In this document: in pieces, positions 17,119-25,369 of the stretch
Layout: each line of letters begins with the position of its first letter
Position numbering within the stretch: position 1 is the stretch's first letter
NCBI RefSeq assembly: GCF_900177545.1
Contig: NZ_FXBQ01000001.1
Location: 2,350,122-2,414,121 of the forward strand
DNA from: Maritimibacter sp. HL-12
GTDB lineage: Bacteria; Pseudomonadota; Alphaproteobacteria; Rhodobacterales; Rhodobacteraceae
Reading direction: 5' to 3'
Length of the DNA: 64,000 nt
The notes under the pieces: generated by a model
The model's database searches: none
What the model saw: the letters and a program-made list of their open reading frames with translations, nothing else
What the model was told of the DNA's origin: nothing
Position numbers and translations under genes: made by a program

Positions 17119-17381
17119 TGAGTTTCCTTCAGCCAAATGATCGACAAGCTCATGCCAGCCGACGAGGTGCAGTGGAAAATCAGGGTTGCCTGACTTTGAT
17201 ATCGTCAGGGCGATGATCTTGGAGGAAGGCTGCAATTCAAACCGGCTACGCACCCCGAGAGCTCGTCGGTCTGCAACTGCATGGACAGAATAGCCGCCCT
17301 TGTCTGCGCATACCATTGAAATCTGAACCCGACCGCAGGCGATCGGCACCGAACCGCCTCATCCCAATCCGGAAGCCATCC

Positions 17382-18608
17382 ATGGACGTCTTGGACCTGC
17401 CGCTCGAGCAGATCATTCCCTATGCGCGCAACCCGCGCAACAACGCGCAGGCCATCGCCACGGTTGCGGCTTCAATCCAGGAGTTTGGCTGGCGCCAGCC
17501 CATCGTGGTCGATGAGGCGATGGTGGTTCTGGCCGGGCACACGCGGCTGGAAGCAGCCCGCAAGCTCGGCCTGAAGACCGCGCCGGTGCATGTTGCCAAG
17601 GGGCTGACCGAGGCCCAGGCCCGCGCTTTCCGGATCATGGACAACCGCTCGAGCGAGAACGCCGAGTGGGACAAGGACCTGCTGAACCTCGAACTGGCGG
17701 ACCTGCTTGAGGCGGATTTTGATCTTGGCCTGACGGGTTTCACCGATGACGAGTTGAACGCGCTGATGAACAGCCTCGATGCGGGAACCGGCCCGCAGGA
17801 GGGCGAGGATGACATTCCGGACATCCCGGAAGATCCGGTCAGCCGCCCCGGCGACATGTGGATCCTCGGCAACCACCGGCTGCTCTGCGGCGACAGCACG
17901 GTGGCCACCGATGTCGAACGGGTGCTGGACGGCGTGACGCCGCTCATCATGTGCACAGACCCACCCTACGGTGTGGACTACGACCCGAGCTGGCGCAACC
18001 AGGCGGGCGCGGCCAAGACCAAACGCACCGGCAAGGTGCTGAACGACGACCGTGCGGATTGGCGCGAGGCCTGGGCGCTGTTTCCCGGCGACGTCGCCTA
18101 TGTCTGGCACGGCGCGCTGCACGCGGGAGAGGTCGCGGAAAGCCTTGAGGCGGCTGGCTTCAACATCCGCTCGCAGATCATCTGGGCCAAGGAACGGCTG
18201 GTGCTGAGCCGGGGCGATTATCACTGGCAGCACGAGCCGGCCTGGTACGCTGTCAAGAAGACCGGCAAGGGTCACTGGGCGGGCGATCGCAAGCAGACGA
18301 CGCTGTGGCAGATCCCGAGCAAGGACCAGGACGCCAAGACGGTACACGGGACGCAGAAACCCGTCGAATGCATGCGCCGCCCGATACTCAACAACTCCAG
18401 CCCGGGTCAGGCCGTCTACGAGCCCTTCATGGGGTCGGGGACCACGCTGATCGCGGCCGAGACCACCGGGCGGGTCTGCTACGGAATCGAGTTGAACCCG
18501 GCTTACGTCGATGTGGCGGTGGAGCGGTGGCAGCAGTTCACTGGCAAGGACGCCGTTCTCTCGGACTCGGACGAGACGTTCAACACGATCAAGACCAAAG
18601 AAGATTGA
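17382..18608 (+). CDS. ParB-N domain fused to DNA N6/N4 methyltransferase
   Basis: A 408-aa fusion. The N-terminal 100 residues are a ParB/Srx-like domain (IIPYARNPRNN, VVLAGHTRLEAARKLG). The rest is a beta-class amino methyltransferase: DPPYGVDYD motif IV precedes FMGSGTT motif I, and KPVECMRRPI and YGIELNPAYV follow. Phages use such proteins to protect their DNA against host restriction or to regulate genes. No partner endonuclease is visible. It ends three bases before the C5 methyltransferase gene, so the two form one modification unit. Confidence 0.92.
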   Translation: MDVLDLPLEQIIPYARNPRNNAQAIATVAASIQEFGWRQPIVVDEAMVVLAGHTRLEAARKLGLKTAPVHVAKGLTEAQARAFRIMDNRSSENAEWDKDLLNLELADLLEADFDLGLTGFTDDELNALMNSLDAGTGPQEGEDDIPDIPEDPVSRPGDMWILGNHRLLCGDSTVATDVERVLDGVTPLIMCTDPPYGVDYDPSWRNQAGAAKTKRTGKVLNDDRADWREAWALFPGDVAYVWHGALHAGEVAESLEAAGFNIRSQIIWAKERLVLSRGDYHWQHEPAWYAVKKTGKGHWAGDRKQTTLWQIPSKDQDAKTVHGTQKPVECMRRPILNNSSPGQAVYEPFMGSGTTLIAAETTGRVCYGIELNPAYVDVAVERWQQFTGKDAVLSDSDETFNTIKTKED

Positions 18609-18611
18609 GGC

Positions 18612-19793
18612 ATGCATGACCTGGCTTTACCTTCCTCCAGAGACGCTTCCGGAGCCGGAGACGCATGCCTCTTCGGCCTCTCGCTCTGTTCCGGCGCAGG
18701 TGGTCTCGACCTCGGGCTCACCATCGCCATCCCCGGATATCGTGCTGTGGGCCATGTCGAACGGGAAACCTACGCCGCAGCCACTCTCGTGGCGCGGATG
18801 GAAGACGCGTCCCTGGATCAGGCTGTTGTCTGGGACGATGTTGGAACCTTCGACGGCCGCCCTTGGCGTGGCGCGGTGGATATCGTCACTGCGGGCTATC
18901 CGTGCCAGCCGTTCTCCGTCGCGGGAAAGCGCCGGGGCGCGGACGACCCGCGCCACCTCTGGCCGCATGTCGCGCGCATCATCGCCGAAGTCGAACCGCC
19001 CTTCGTCTTCCTTGAGAATGTCGCCAATCATCTCCGCCTCGGTTTCCCCGAAGTCGCCAGCGGACTGGTCGGCATGGGCTACAAGCTTGCGGCAGGCCTC
19101 TTTACGGCGGCGGAAGTCGGTGCGCCCCACAAGCGCGAGCGGCTCTTCATCCTCGCCGTCCGCGAGGGCGATGAGTTGGCCGACCCCGCGCGCCTGCTCT
19201 GGGACCCGGTCGAGTGGCGGAAACCGAACGGAACTGCTGCGGCTGTGGCCGACGCCGAGGGCCAGCGCCAACGAGAACCGGCAAACCAAGCCGACGCCCT
19301 CGCAGGAAGCGGGCCGGCACGGAATGAACCTCGCGACGAGCGCCGCGCTGTGGCCGACGCCGCAGACGGACAGTTTCCGCAGCCGGGGTGGCGACCGGAA
19401 ACACGAAAAGGGTCTGGACGGAATGGCGCGCGACTGGCCGACGCCGATGGCGAACGACGGCTGCAAGCCGAGTGCTGGGAACCGCAAGACGGCCGATCTG
19501 ACCCATGCCAGCCGCATGTGGATGACGCCGACAGCGCGGGATCACAAGGACGGGGCGACGACACTGGCGAACACGCCGGTCAACGGGCTGCTTGGCCGCC
19601 AGGTCCTGGTGACGCCGATGGGTGGGAACGATACCTGCGATGCGCGCCGTACCTTGAACCCGCTGTTCGTCGAGGCTCTGATGGGTTGGCCCATCGGGTG
19701 GACCGGCTTCGCCTCTGTGGCAACGGCGTGGTTCCCTTGGTTGCAGCGCATGCGCTGCGAACTTTGGCTGCTCAACTGCTGGCCGATGGATGA
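18612..19793 (+). CDS. DNA cytosine-5 methyltransferase
   Basis: A 393-aa C5 methyltransferase. Motif I is LFGLSLCSGAGGLDLGL, motif IV is GYPCQPFSVAG with the catalytic Cys, motif VI is FLENV, and motif VIII is KRERLF. The C-terminal DRLRLCGNGVVP is motif X. The middle target-recognition region (about residues 195-345) has repeats of LADADG/VADAEG type. The +1 frame over the same DNA is also open and carries another C5-methyltransferase-like tail (see 19171-19806). Likely protects phage DNA or counters restriction. Confidence 0.85.
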   Translation: MHDLALPSSRDASGAGDACLFGLSLCSGAGGLDLGLTIAIPGYRAVGHVERETYAAATLVARMEDASLDQAVVWDDVGTFDGRPWRGAVDIVTAGYPCQPFSVAGKRRGADDPRHLWPHVARIIAEVEPPFVFLENVANHLRLGFPEVASGLVGMGYKLAAGLFTAAEVGAPHKRERLFILAVREGDELADPARLLWDPVEWRKPNGTAAAVADAEGQRQREPANQADALAGSGPARNEPRDERRAVADAADGQFPQPGWRPETRKGSGRNGARLADADGERRLQAECWEPQDGRSDPCQPHVDDADSAGSQGRGDDTGEHAGQRAAWPPGPGDADGWERYLRCAPYLEPAVRRGSDGLAHRVDRLRLCGNGVVPLVAAHALRTLAAQLLADG

Positions 19794-19806
19794 GGTGGTG
19801 GGATGA
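19171..19806 (+). other. Alternative overlapping frame inside the C5 methyltransferase
   Basis: A 211-codon frame begins with ATG at 19171 after GCGAGGGCG and stops as TGA at 19804-19806, overlapping the next gene's ATG as ATGA. It reads WPTPRA, LWPTPQT, DWPTPMAND and then NPLFVEALMGWPIGWT, a signature known from the C-terminal ends of other phage C5 methyltransferases. The same DNA encodes LADADG-type repeats and motif X in the main frame. It may be an overprinted gene, the tail of a frameshifted form of the enzyme, or a chance mirror of a repeat. It is not asserted to be expressed. Confidence 0.35.
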
Positions 19807-20045
19807 AGCAGTCGCGCGCCATGTCGCTGGTCGAGTCCGTCGCCAACGTGATCGTCGGTTACGGCGTCGCCGTCGTGACGCAGATCCTGCTTTTCCCGAT
19901 CTTCGGGCTGCACACGACGCTGACGCAAAACCTGAAGATGGGCGCGGTGTTCACCGTGGTGAGCATAGCGCGGTCTTACGTCCTGCGGCGACTGTTCGAG
20001 GCGATGCGTACAAAAAACTCTCCGTCACTCGATAACTCGGGCTAA
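19803..20045 (+). CDS. DUF7220 family membrane protein
   Basis: An 80-aa protein with two predicted transmembrane helices (VANVIVGYGVAVVTQILLFPI and an amphipathic-to-hydrophobic stretch ending VVSIARSYVLRR). It matches the small phage family DUF7220. GAGGTGGTGGG precedes the ATG. Similar genes sit next to DNA methyltransferases in related prophages; function unknown. Confidence 0.8.
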   Translation: MKQSRAMSLVESVANVIVGYGVAVVTQILLFPIFGLHTTLTQNLKMGAVFTVVSIARSYVLRRLFEAMRTKNSPSLDNSG

Positions 20046-20098
20046 CGCCAGCTTGCCGAAGTGCTTATCTTCGTTGCGATAAAGCACAGAGGTTGAAC

Positions 20099-20812
20099 AT
20101 GGCCCGAGGGAAACCTGTTGAAATCGCGACCCGCAGCTTCGACAATCAGTCGAAGGCGACAGAATTTTTTCGCGAGATGTTGGGTCGCTACAAGGCCGGT
20201 GACCGGGTCTCCGATGATGACGCTCTGGACTTGTCAGCATTGCTTGAGCGCCATGATGAGTACCCGCAGAAGGTGGGCAAAGGCGTCGATCATTTCGAAG
20301 TTATGGCAACAGAGCACGGGACGAACTGCTTCAGGATCGTCCGCATTGATGGCACGGGAACGGACTTCTCCTACAGGCACTGCATCACCCAACGGCCGCC
20401 AAGCAGAAAGCAAGAGGTTTCGGCGGCTTTTCGTCGAGTCATTCAGTTCGATCTATATGCTGCTCGTGACAAGTTTTTTTCCGATCATCGTGGTGAGGAC
20501 GGCAAAGTCTCGTGCGCCGTGACACGTGAAAGGATTGTACGGGACGAAGCGCACATGGATCACAGGCCGCCAATGACTTTCGAAGTCATCGTCACAACCT
20601 TCCTTGAAGGGCGTGGAATGAATCTCGATCAGGTGCCGATTACATCAGGGCTAGACGAGCAAGTATCGCCAGAAGTCACCGATGGGGATTTGGCTGAAGC
20701 ATTTCGCGGCTATCACTCGCGAGTTGCGAAGCTTGATATCGTGAAGAGTGCGATCAACCTTGCACAGTCATCCCGCAACAGGATCAAGGATGGCCGGGTG
20801 AAGCTGACCTAA
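20099..20812 (+). CDS. DUF3223 / DCL family protein
   Basis: A 237-aa protein. The first 120 residues fit the DCL/DUF3223 domain (ATEFFREMLGRYKAGD, then a conserved FRIVRIDGTGTDFSYRHCI). Plant DCL proteins act in rRNA maturation; bacterial and phage copies are uncharacterised and often sit by HNH or restriction genes. The remaining C-terminal half is unassigned. AGAGG lies six bases before the ATG at 20099; a TTG two codons earlier is less likely. Composition is more AT-rich than its neighbours, suggesting a moron. Confidence 0.78.
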   Translation: MARGKPVEIATRSFDNQSKATEFFREMLGRYKAGDRVSDDDALDLSALLERHDEYPQKVGKGVDHFEVMATEHGTNCFRIVRIDGTGTDFSYRHCITQRPPSRKQEVSAAFRRVIQFDLYAARDKFFSDHRGEDGKVSCAVTRERIVRDEAHMDHRPPMTFEVIVTTFLEGRGMNLDQVPITSGLDEQVSPEVTDGDLAEAFRGYHSRVAKLDIVKSAINLAQSSRNRIKDGRVKLT

Positions 20813-20837
20813 CCCGACCGTCTGGGGTCCCAATCTT

Positions 20838-21404
20838 TCACAAGATCCGGTAGACCCGCCCGCGTCCTTCGATCTTCTCCGAGGTCACTTCGAGTCCGAG
20901 TTTCTTCTTTAGCGCCCCGGCCATCGCGCCGCGCACCGTGTGCGACTGCCAGCCCGTCGCGACCATGATCTCTTCGATGGTCGCGCCGTCCGGCGCGCGC
21001 AGCATGGCGATCAGCGTTGCCTGCTTGGTGCCCTCGCGCGGCGTGCGCGTCTTGGGCGCAGTCTCCGGTTCGGTGGGGGTGTCCGGCGCGGGCTCCTCGG
21101 TCGGCGCGTCCGTCGCGCCCGCAGGCGCGGTGTTCGCGTCCACGGCCTCGATGCCGATGGCGGCGAGGCCCGCGTCGGTGGCCACCAGCGTGACGCCGTG
21201 GCCATCGCCGGTCTCGCGCCACATGGGCTCGCCCTTGCGCATGTCGGCGTCGACCTCTTCGAGGAAGCCCTTCGCGAGCATCGCGTCGACCACCTTGGCT
21301 GCGGCGCCGCCGCGCAGGCTGTCAGGCAGCGGCAGGGCGATGTGCTCGGGCCGCTGGGCAGCTTTGCTCAGGATCAGGGCTTGGGTGTCGGAAAGCTGGG
21401 TCAT
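20838..21404 (-). CDS. DUF3489 family protein
   Basis: A 188-aa protein with a C-terminal DUF3489 domain (TKQATLIAMLRAPDGATIEEIMVATGW...HTVRGAMAGALKKKLG), which is a helix-turn-helix-like fold, preceded by a long Ala/Pro/Thr-rich linker and an N-terminal helical segment. Often found in alphaproteobacterial mobile elements. GGGAG precedes the ATG. It is the last gene of a short leftward operon and may regulate the neighbouring packaging or modification genes (inference). Confidence 0.85.
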   Translation of the reverse strand: MTQLSDTQALILSKAAQRPEHIALPLPDSLRGGAAAKVVDAMLAKGFLEEVDADMRKGEPMWRETGDGHGVTLVATDAGLAAIGIEAVDANTAPAGATDAPTEEPAPDTPTEPETAPKTRTPREGTKQATLIAMLRAPDGATIEEIMVATGWQSHTVRGAMAGALKKKLGLEVTSEKIEGRGRVYRIL

Positions 21405-21494
21405 ATTCGTCTCCCGTATCGGGGCGCGCGGGATGCGGGCCCTTCTACGAGGTCGAGCCCGCCAGTCGGCGGGCGGGACCCGGGAAGCGTTTGT

Positions 21495-21770
21495 TCACTC
21501 CGCGTGTTCGCCCTCGCCGAAGGCGCTGTCGGTGATGCGCTTGAGCAGGCTGGCGTAGTGTTCGAGGGTGCCGACCATCGCCCAGCCCACCTCGTCGGGG
21601 TGGCAGTTGAAATGGTCGTCGCTGAGCGCCTGCAGGCGGGCGAGCATTTCGTCGATCTCGGCCTTCTTTCCAATGAAGGCACTGAGGGCGGCTTCCTTGT
21701 TGCGCCGAGCCTTCTCGGCGCGGAGTTCGTGGCGCGGGGTGGTGATCGGGTTCAGACGGGGCGTGGTCAT
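21495..21770 (-). CDS. Small phage protein, helical
   Basis: A 91-aa charged helical protein (KARRNKEAALSAFIGKKAEIDEMLARLQAL). The ATG at 21770 gives the natural N-terminus MTTPRLN; frame upstream runs across the next gene and is rejected. It sits between DUF3489 and another small protein in a leftward operon. Function unknown. Confidence 0.7.
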   Translation of the reverse strand: MTTPRLNPITTPRHELRAEKARRNKEAALSAFIGKKAEIDEMLARLQALSDDHFNCHPDEVGWAMVGTLEHYASLLKRITDSAFGEGEHAE

Positions 21771-21781
21771 CGTCGTGGCCC

Positions 21782-21964
21782 TCAGTTCTGCTGTTTGATC
21801 AGGGCGAGGATCGCGCAGGCCATCCCGCCGAGGTACTCGCTGCGCCGGAAGACGATTTCGTCGATCTCGTTTGCGGTGTTGATGGTGGGGTCGACGGTGA
21901 GGTCTGCCGCCATGTGCGGCAGGAGGCGTTTGGCCTCGGCGTTGTAGCGTTCTGCGATGGTCAT
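21782..21964 (-). CDS. Small phage protein
   Basis: A 60-aa protein (MTIAERYNAEAKRLLPHMAADL...) with AGGAGT eight bases before its ATG. It is the first gene of the leftward trio and lies divergent from the terminase small subunit. No known domain was recognised. Confidence 0.72.
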   Translation of the reverse strand: MTIAERYNAEAKRLLPHMAADLTVDPTINTANEIDEIVFRRSEYLGGMACAILALIKQQN

Positions 21965-22078
21965 GTGGGTGACTCCTGGCTGCGTCGGTTGATGCAGTCA
22001 GGTTCGCTCTACTCGGGCGCTCTATCCAGTATAATCGAAGCAATTACATGGCTTTAGTCGGGGTAGCGGAATCACTTC
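21965..22078. promoter_or_regulatory. Divergent control region before the packaging operon
   Basis: A 114-base gap between the leftward small-gene operon and the rightward terminase operon. TATAAT occurs at 22030-22035, 43 bases before the terminase start, but the upstream -35 is poor. The complementary strand has TATACT overlapping it. The late promoter is probably here; exact elements are uncertain and may depend on the phage sigma-like factor. Confidence 0.35.
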
Positions 22079-22642
22079 ATGTCATCGGCGACCCAACCTA
22101 TCGGCGTGATCGCCAAGCTGCTCGATCTCTCGGAGCGGCGGGTCCAGCAGCTGAGCCGGGAGGGCGTGATCCCGAAAGCAGAGCGCGGGCAATATGACCT
22201 GATCGGATCGGTGCGTGGCTATGTGCGCTATCTGCGCGACCAGGCCGCGCGCGCCCAAGCCGGGGCCCCGGACTATGCGGCCGAACGAGCGCGGTTCATC
22301 CGGGCGCGAGCCGACCTCGCCGAGATGGAAGCGGAGGAAAAGCGGCTGTCGCTTATCGCGGCCGATCAGATCGAGGCGGCATGGATCGCCGTGCTGGCGC
22401 TTCTGAGAACCCGCCTGCTGGCGCTGCCGGATCGACTGGCTCCGCAGGCTTTTGACCAATCAACCGTCGGAGACACCCGGAACCTGATCCGTGCCGCGAT
22501 CCGCGAGGTGCTCGATGATCTCGCGCAGCCAGACATTGAACTCGAGACCGATGTTGATCTTGAAGGGCTCGCCGATCCTGAAGCGCACCGTGGAAAAGGC
22601 GCTGGCGGTGCTGCGGCCACCGCCGGACCTGACGATCAGTGA
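22079..22642 (+). CDS. Terminase small subunit (Nu1-like)
   Basis: A 187-aa DNA-packaging protein. The N-terminal 50 residues form a winged helix-turn-helix (IGVIAKLLDLSERRVQQLSR) like Nu1 of lambda, followed by a long charged helix (YAAERARFIRARADLAEMEAEE) and a dimerisation region. It would recognise the packaging site and recruit the large subunit. Its 3' end overlaps the large subunit gene by about 90 bases. Confidence 0.88.
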   Translation: MSSATQPIGVIAKLLDLSERRVQQLSREGVIPKAERGQYDLIGSVRGYVRYLRDQAARAQAGAPDYAAERARFIRARADLAEMEAEEKRLSLIAADQIEAAWIAVLALLRTRLLALPDRLAPQAFDQSTVGDTRNLIRAAIREVLDDLAQPDIELETDVDLEGLADPEAHRGKGAGGAAATAGPDDQ

Positions 22643-24488
22643 CTGGGCGGATCAGAACCGACGGTTGAGTTCGGAGGCCAGCGCCGAGCCCGGCCAGTGG
22701 CGCACAAGCCGGGCTGAATACCAGCGTGGCATCATGGACGCGATCTCTGATCCGGCCGCTGAAACCGTGGTCATCATGTCCAGCAGCCAAATCGGCAAAT
22801 CGGAGTCGCTCTTGAACATGGTCGGGTATCACATCGACCACGACCCGGCGCCGATCATGGTGGTGATGCCGACCGAGCGGGACGCGGAGACCTGGTCGAA
22901 GGACCGGTTCTCGCCAATGGCGCGCGATACGCCTTGTCTGCAGAACAAGATCGCCAACCCCAAATCGCGGGATGGCAACAACAAGATCCTGCACAAGCGC
23001 TTTCCGGGCGGCCATCTGACCATCGTTGGCGCCAACGCGCCCTCGGGCCTGGCAAGCCGCCCGATCCGGTTGCTCCTCTGCGACGAGGTCGACCGCTACC
23101 CGTTCAGCGCCGGGGCCGAGGGTGACCCGGTGAATTTGGCGCGCAAGCGGACTGTAACCTTCTGGAACCGCAAGATCGTGCTGGTCTCGACGCCCACGAA
23201 CAAGGGGGCGAGCCGGATCGAGGCGGCGTTCGAGGAAAGCGATCAGCGGCGGTTCTGGGTGCCTTGCCCGGACTGCGGGGCCGAGCAGATCCTGACTTGG
23301 CCGCAGGTGCGGTGGGACAAGGACGCGGACGGCAGCCACAAGCCTGAAACCGCGCGCTATCATTGCATCGACTGCGATGCAGCCTGGCGGGATGAGGTCC
23401 GCTGGGCGGCGGTATCAAAGGGGCACTGGGTGGCCGAGCAGCCCTTTGCAGGCACAGCCGGGTTCCATCTCAACGAGATCTATTCGCCCTGGGTCCGGTT
23501 GGCGGCGATGGTCAAGACCTTCCTGTCAGCGCGGGCTGGTGGGGACGACATGATGAAGACCTTCATCAACACCTCGCTGGGCGAGACCTGGATAGAAAGT
23601 GGCGAGGCACCAGACTGGCAGCGCCTGCAGGGGCAGAAGGAGGAATGGAAACCCGGCACGGTGCCTGCGGGTGGATTGTTCCTGACGGCAGGCGCGGATG
23701 TGCAGAAGGACAGGATCGAAGTTGATGTCTGGGCCTGGGGCAGGGGGCTGCAAAGCTGGCTGATCGATCATGTCGTGATCGAGGGCGGGCCCGGAGATCC
23801 GGATTGCTGGCAGGAGCTGGCTGACCTGCTCGGGCGCACATGGGCACACGCCAGCGGCCAGCACCTGACCATCGCGAAGCTGGCGATAGACACCGGCTAT
23901 GAGACCAGCGCGGTCTACGCCTGGGCGCGCCAGGTTGGCTTTGGCCAGGTTGCCCCGGTCAAGGGGCTCGAGGGGTTCAACCGCGCAAGTCCGGTCACGG
24001 GTCCGACCTTCGTGGACGCGACCATCGGCGGCAAGCGTCTGCGGCGCGGCGCGCGGTTGTGGAGCGTGGCGACCTCGACGTTCAAGGCCGAGACTTACCG
24101 CTTCCTGCGCCAGGACCGGCCGACGCCGGAGGAAATCACAACCGGTGCATCGTTTCCGGCGGGAGCGGTGCATCTGCCCAGTTGGGCTGACAGCGAATGG
24201 CTCAAGCAGCTGACGGCCGAGCAGCTGGTCACGATCAAGAACAAGCGCGGCTTCACGAAGCTCGAATGGCAGAAGCTGCGCGAGCGCAACGAGGCGCTGG
24301 ATTGCCGGGTTTATGCCCGGGCGGCGGCATGGATCGCCGGGGCGGATCGCTGGTCGGAGGCGCGGTGGCAGGAGCTGGAGCGGCAGTTGGCGGTCGAAGC
24401 TGCGGGATCAGACGGGGATGTGGCCGCGAAATCCCCGCCACGCCCGTCCGCGCGGCGGCGGTCCGTGCGGTCGAGTTACATGGGGTGA
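22551..24488 (+). CDS. Terminase large subunit (GpA-like)
   Basis: A 645-aa lambda GpA-type packaging motor and cohesive-end nuclease. The ATPase has SSSQIGKSE as the Walker A-like motif and LLLCDEVDRYP as Walker B. A zinc-binding pair follows (CPDCGAEQ and CIDCDAAW), then the nuclease domain (AGADVQKDRIEVDVWAWG with the acidic ligands). The start at 22551 is chosen as the natural N-terminus; 22515 is possible. It stops at TGATCA, which also holds the stop of the convergent next gene. Confidence 0.93.
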   Translation: MLILKGSPILKRTVEKALAVLRPPPDLTISDWADQNRRLSSEASAEPGQWRTSRAEYQRGIMDAISDPAAETVVIMSSSQIGKSESLLNMVGYHIDHDPAPIMVVMPTERDAETWSKDRFSPMARDTPCLQNKIANPKSRDGNNKILHKRFPGGHLTIVGANAPSGLASRPIRLLLCDEVDRYPFSAGAEGDPVNLARKRTVTFWNRKIVLVSTPTNKGASRIEAAFEESDQRRFWVPCPDCGAEQILTWPQVRWDKDADGSHKPETARYHCIDCDAAWRDEVRWAAVSKGHWVAEQPFAGTAGFHLNEIYSPWVRLAAMVKTFLSARAGGDDMMKTFINTSLGETWIESGEAPDWQRLQGQKEEWKPGTVPAGGLFLTAGADVQKDRIEVDVWAWGRGLQSWLIDHVVIEGGPGDPDCWQELADLLGRTWAHASGQHLTIAKLAIDTGYETSAVYAWARQVGFGQVAPVKGLEGFNRASPVTGPTFVDATIGGKRLRRGARLWSVATSTFKAETYRFLRQDRPTPEEITTGASFPAGAVHLPSWADSEWLKQLTAEQLVTIKNKRGFTKLEWQKLRERNEALDCRVYARAAAWIAGADRWSEARWQELERQLAVEAAGSDGDVAAKSPPRPSARRRSVRSSYMG

Positions 24489-25103
24489 TCAATCGTTCTG
24501 CTTCTTGGAACGGCTCCGATGGCCGGTCCGAACCCTGCGCCGGAACTCGGCCAGCAGTGCGAGGTCGAGATCGATTTCGCGTCGCTCGATATCCTCGGGA
24601 TCAAAAACGCCACCGGCCCATTCCAGAAGCTCCGCGTGTTGCGGGTGCCGACGGTCGCGGACTGCATCCAAGAACCCCTCAAAGCCGGGCACGCCGCCCA
24701 CATCCTCAGGTGGTGCCCGGCGCGCGCCTTCGACGAAGAGCGGGTAATCGGTGTCGGCAAGACCGTCGCGGACATTTTCAACGGTAACGCGGTGCCGCCA
24801 GTCGTCGCCGAGGTCGTAGACATAGAGGAGGCGGTCCACGCCGCGGTCGATCAGCTGGTTCAAACGGACGCCCTTTGCCTTGTGCATCCGGCGTGACGTG
24901 CTTTCCATCCCGGGAAGCGGATCGCCATAAAGCCGTTCGCCCGCACGAAATTCGTAGAGATGCGCGTATTCCCAGCGCATCACGGCCTGAATGACCTCAT
25001 GCAATGTCGCCAGCGTGATCGCGGCAGGGACATCGACCCGCCGCCAGATACGAGGGGTGATGTCCTCAAGTTCGATCAGCAGACGGGCGACAGGTTCGGA
25101 CAT
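24489..25103 (-). CDS. Plasmid pRiA4b ORF-3 family protein
   Basis: A 204-aa protein of the PRiA4_ORF3 family: LLIELEDITPRIWRRVDVPA, then WEYAHLYEFRAG and YVYDLGDDWRH, which define the fold. The function of the family is unknown; it occurs in plasmids and other mobile elements. GGAGGA precedes the ATG at 25103. It runs against the structural operon, wedged tail to tail between terminase and gpW genes, so it is a moron with its own promoter. Confidence 0.88.
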   Translation of the reverse strand: MSEPVARLLIELEDITPRIWRRVDVPAAITLATLHEVIQAVMRWEYAHLYEFRAGERLYGDPLPGMESTSRRMHKAKGVRLNQLIDRGVDRLLYVYDLGDDWRHRVTVENVRDGLADTDYPLFVEGARRAPPEDVGGVPGFEGFLDAVRDRRHPQHAELLEWAGGVFDPEDIERREIDLDLALLAEFRRRVRTGHRSRSKKQND

Positions 25104-25150
25104 GGTTCCTCCGTGCGGCAGCACTGCTCAAAGCATAGAAGGCGCGCGTC

Positions 25151-25366
25151 ATGCCGACAATCACCGACCTCCGCGCCCGCCGCGAGGCGCTGTCTGCGCA
25201 ACGCTCTTCGGGCGTGGCGCGGGTCAGCTATGACGGCAAGACCGTTGACTACCGCAGCGTGGCCGAGATCGACCGGGCGATCGAGGCGCTGGACCGCGAG
25301 ATCGCGGGCCTCGAGGGGCGGCGCATCGTGCGCCATGTGCGCGTGACAACGGCGAAGGGGCTGTGA
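25151..25366 (+). CDS. Head-tail joining protein gpW-like
   Basis: A 71-aa protein fitting the gpW family: a short helical start (TDLRARREALSAQR), a beta hairpin (GVARVSYDGKTVDYRS) and a long helix (EIDRAIEALDREIAGLEGR). gpW binds under the portal and completes heads. It is followed four bases later by the portal gene, as in lambda-like gene order. Confidence 0.9.
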   Translation: MPTITDLRARREALSAQRSSGVARVSYDGKTVDYRSVAEIDRAIEALDREIAGLEGRRIVRHVRVTTAKGL

Positions 25367-25369
25367 TCC

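Noticed and set aside
22030-22035. TATAAT as a definite promoter of the terminase operon
   Set aside because: No good -35 at 16-18 bases and the same bases give TATACT on the other strand; kept only as a weak candidate region.
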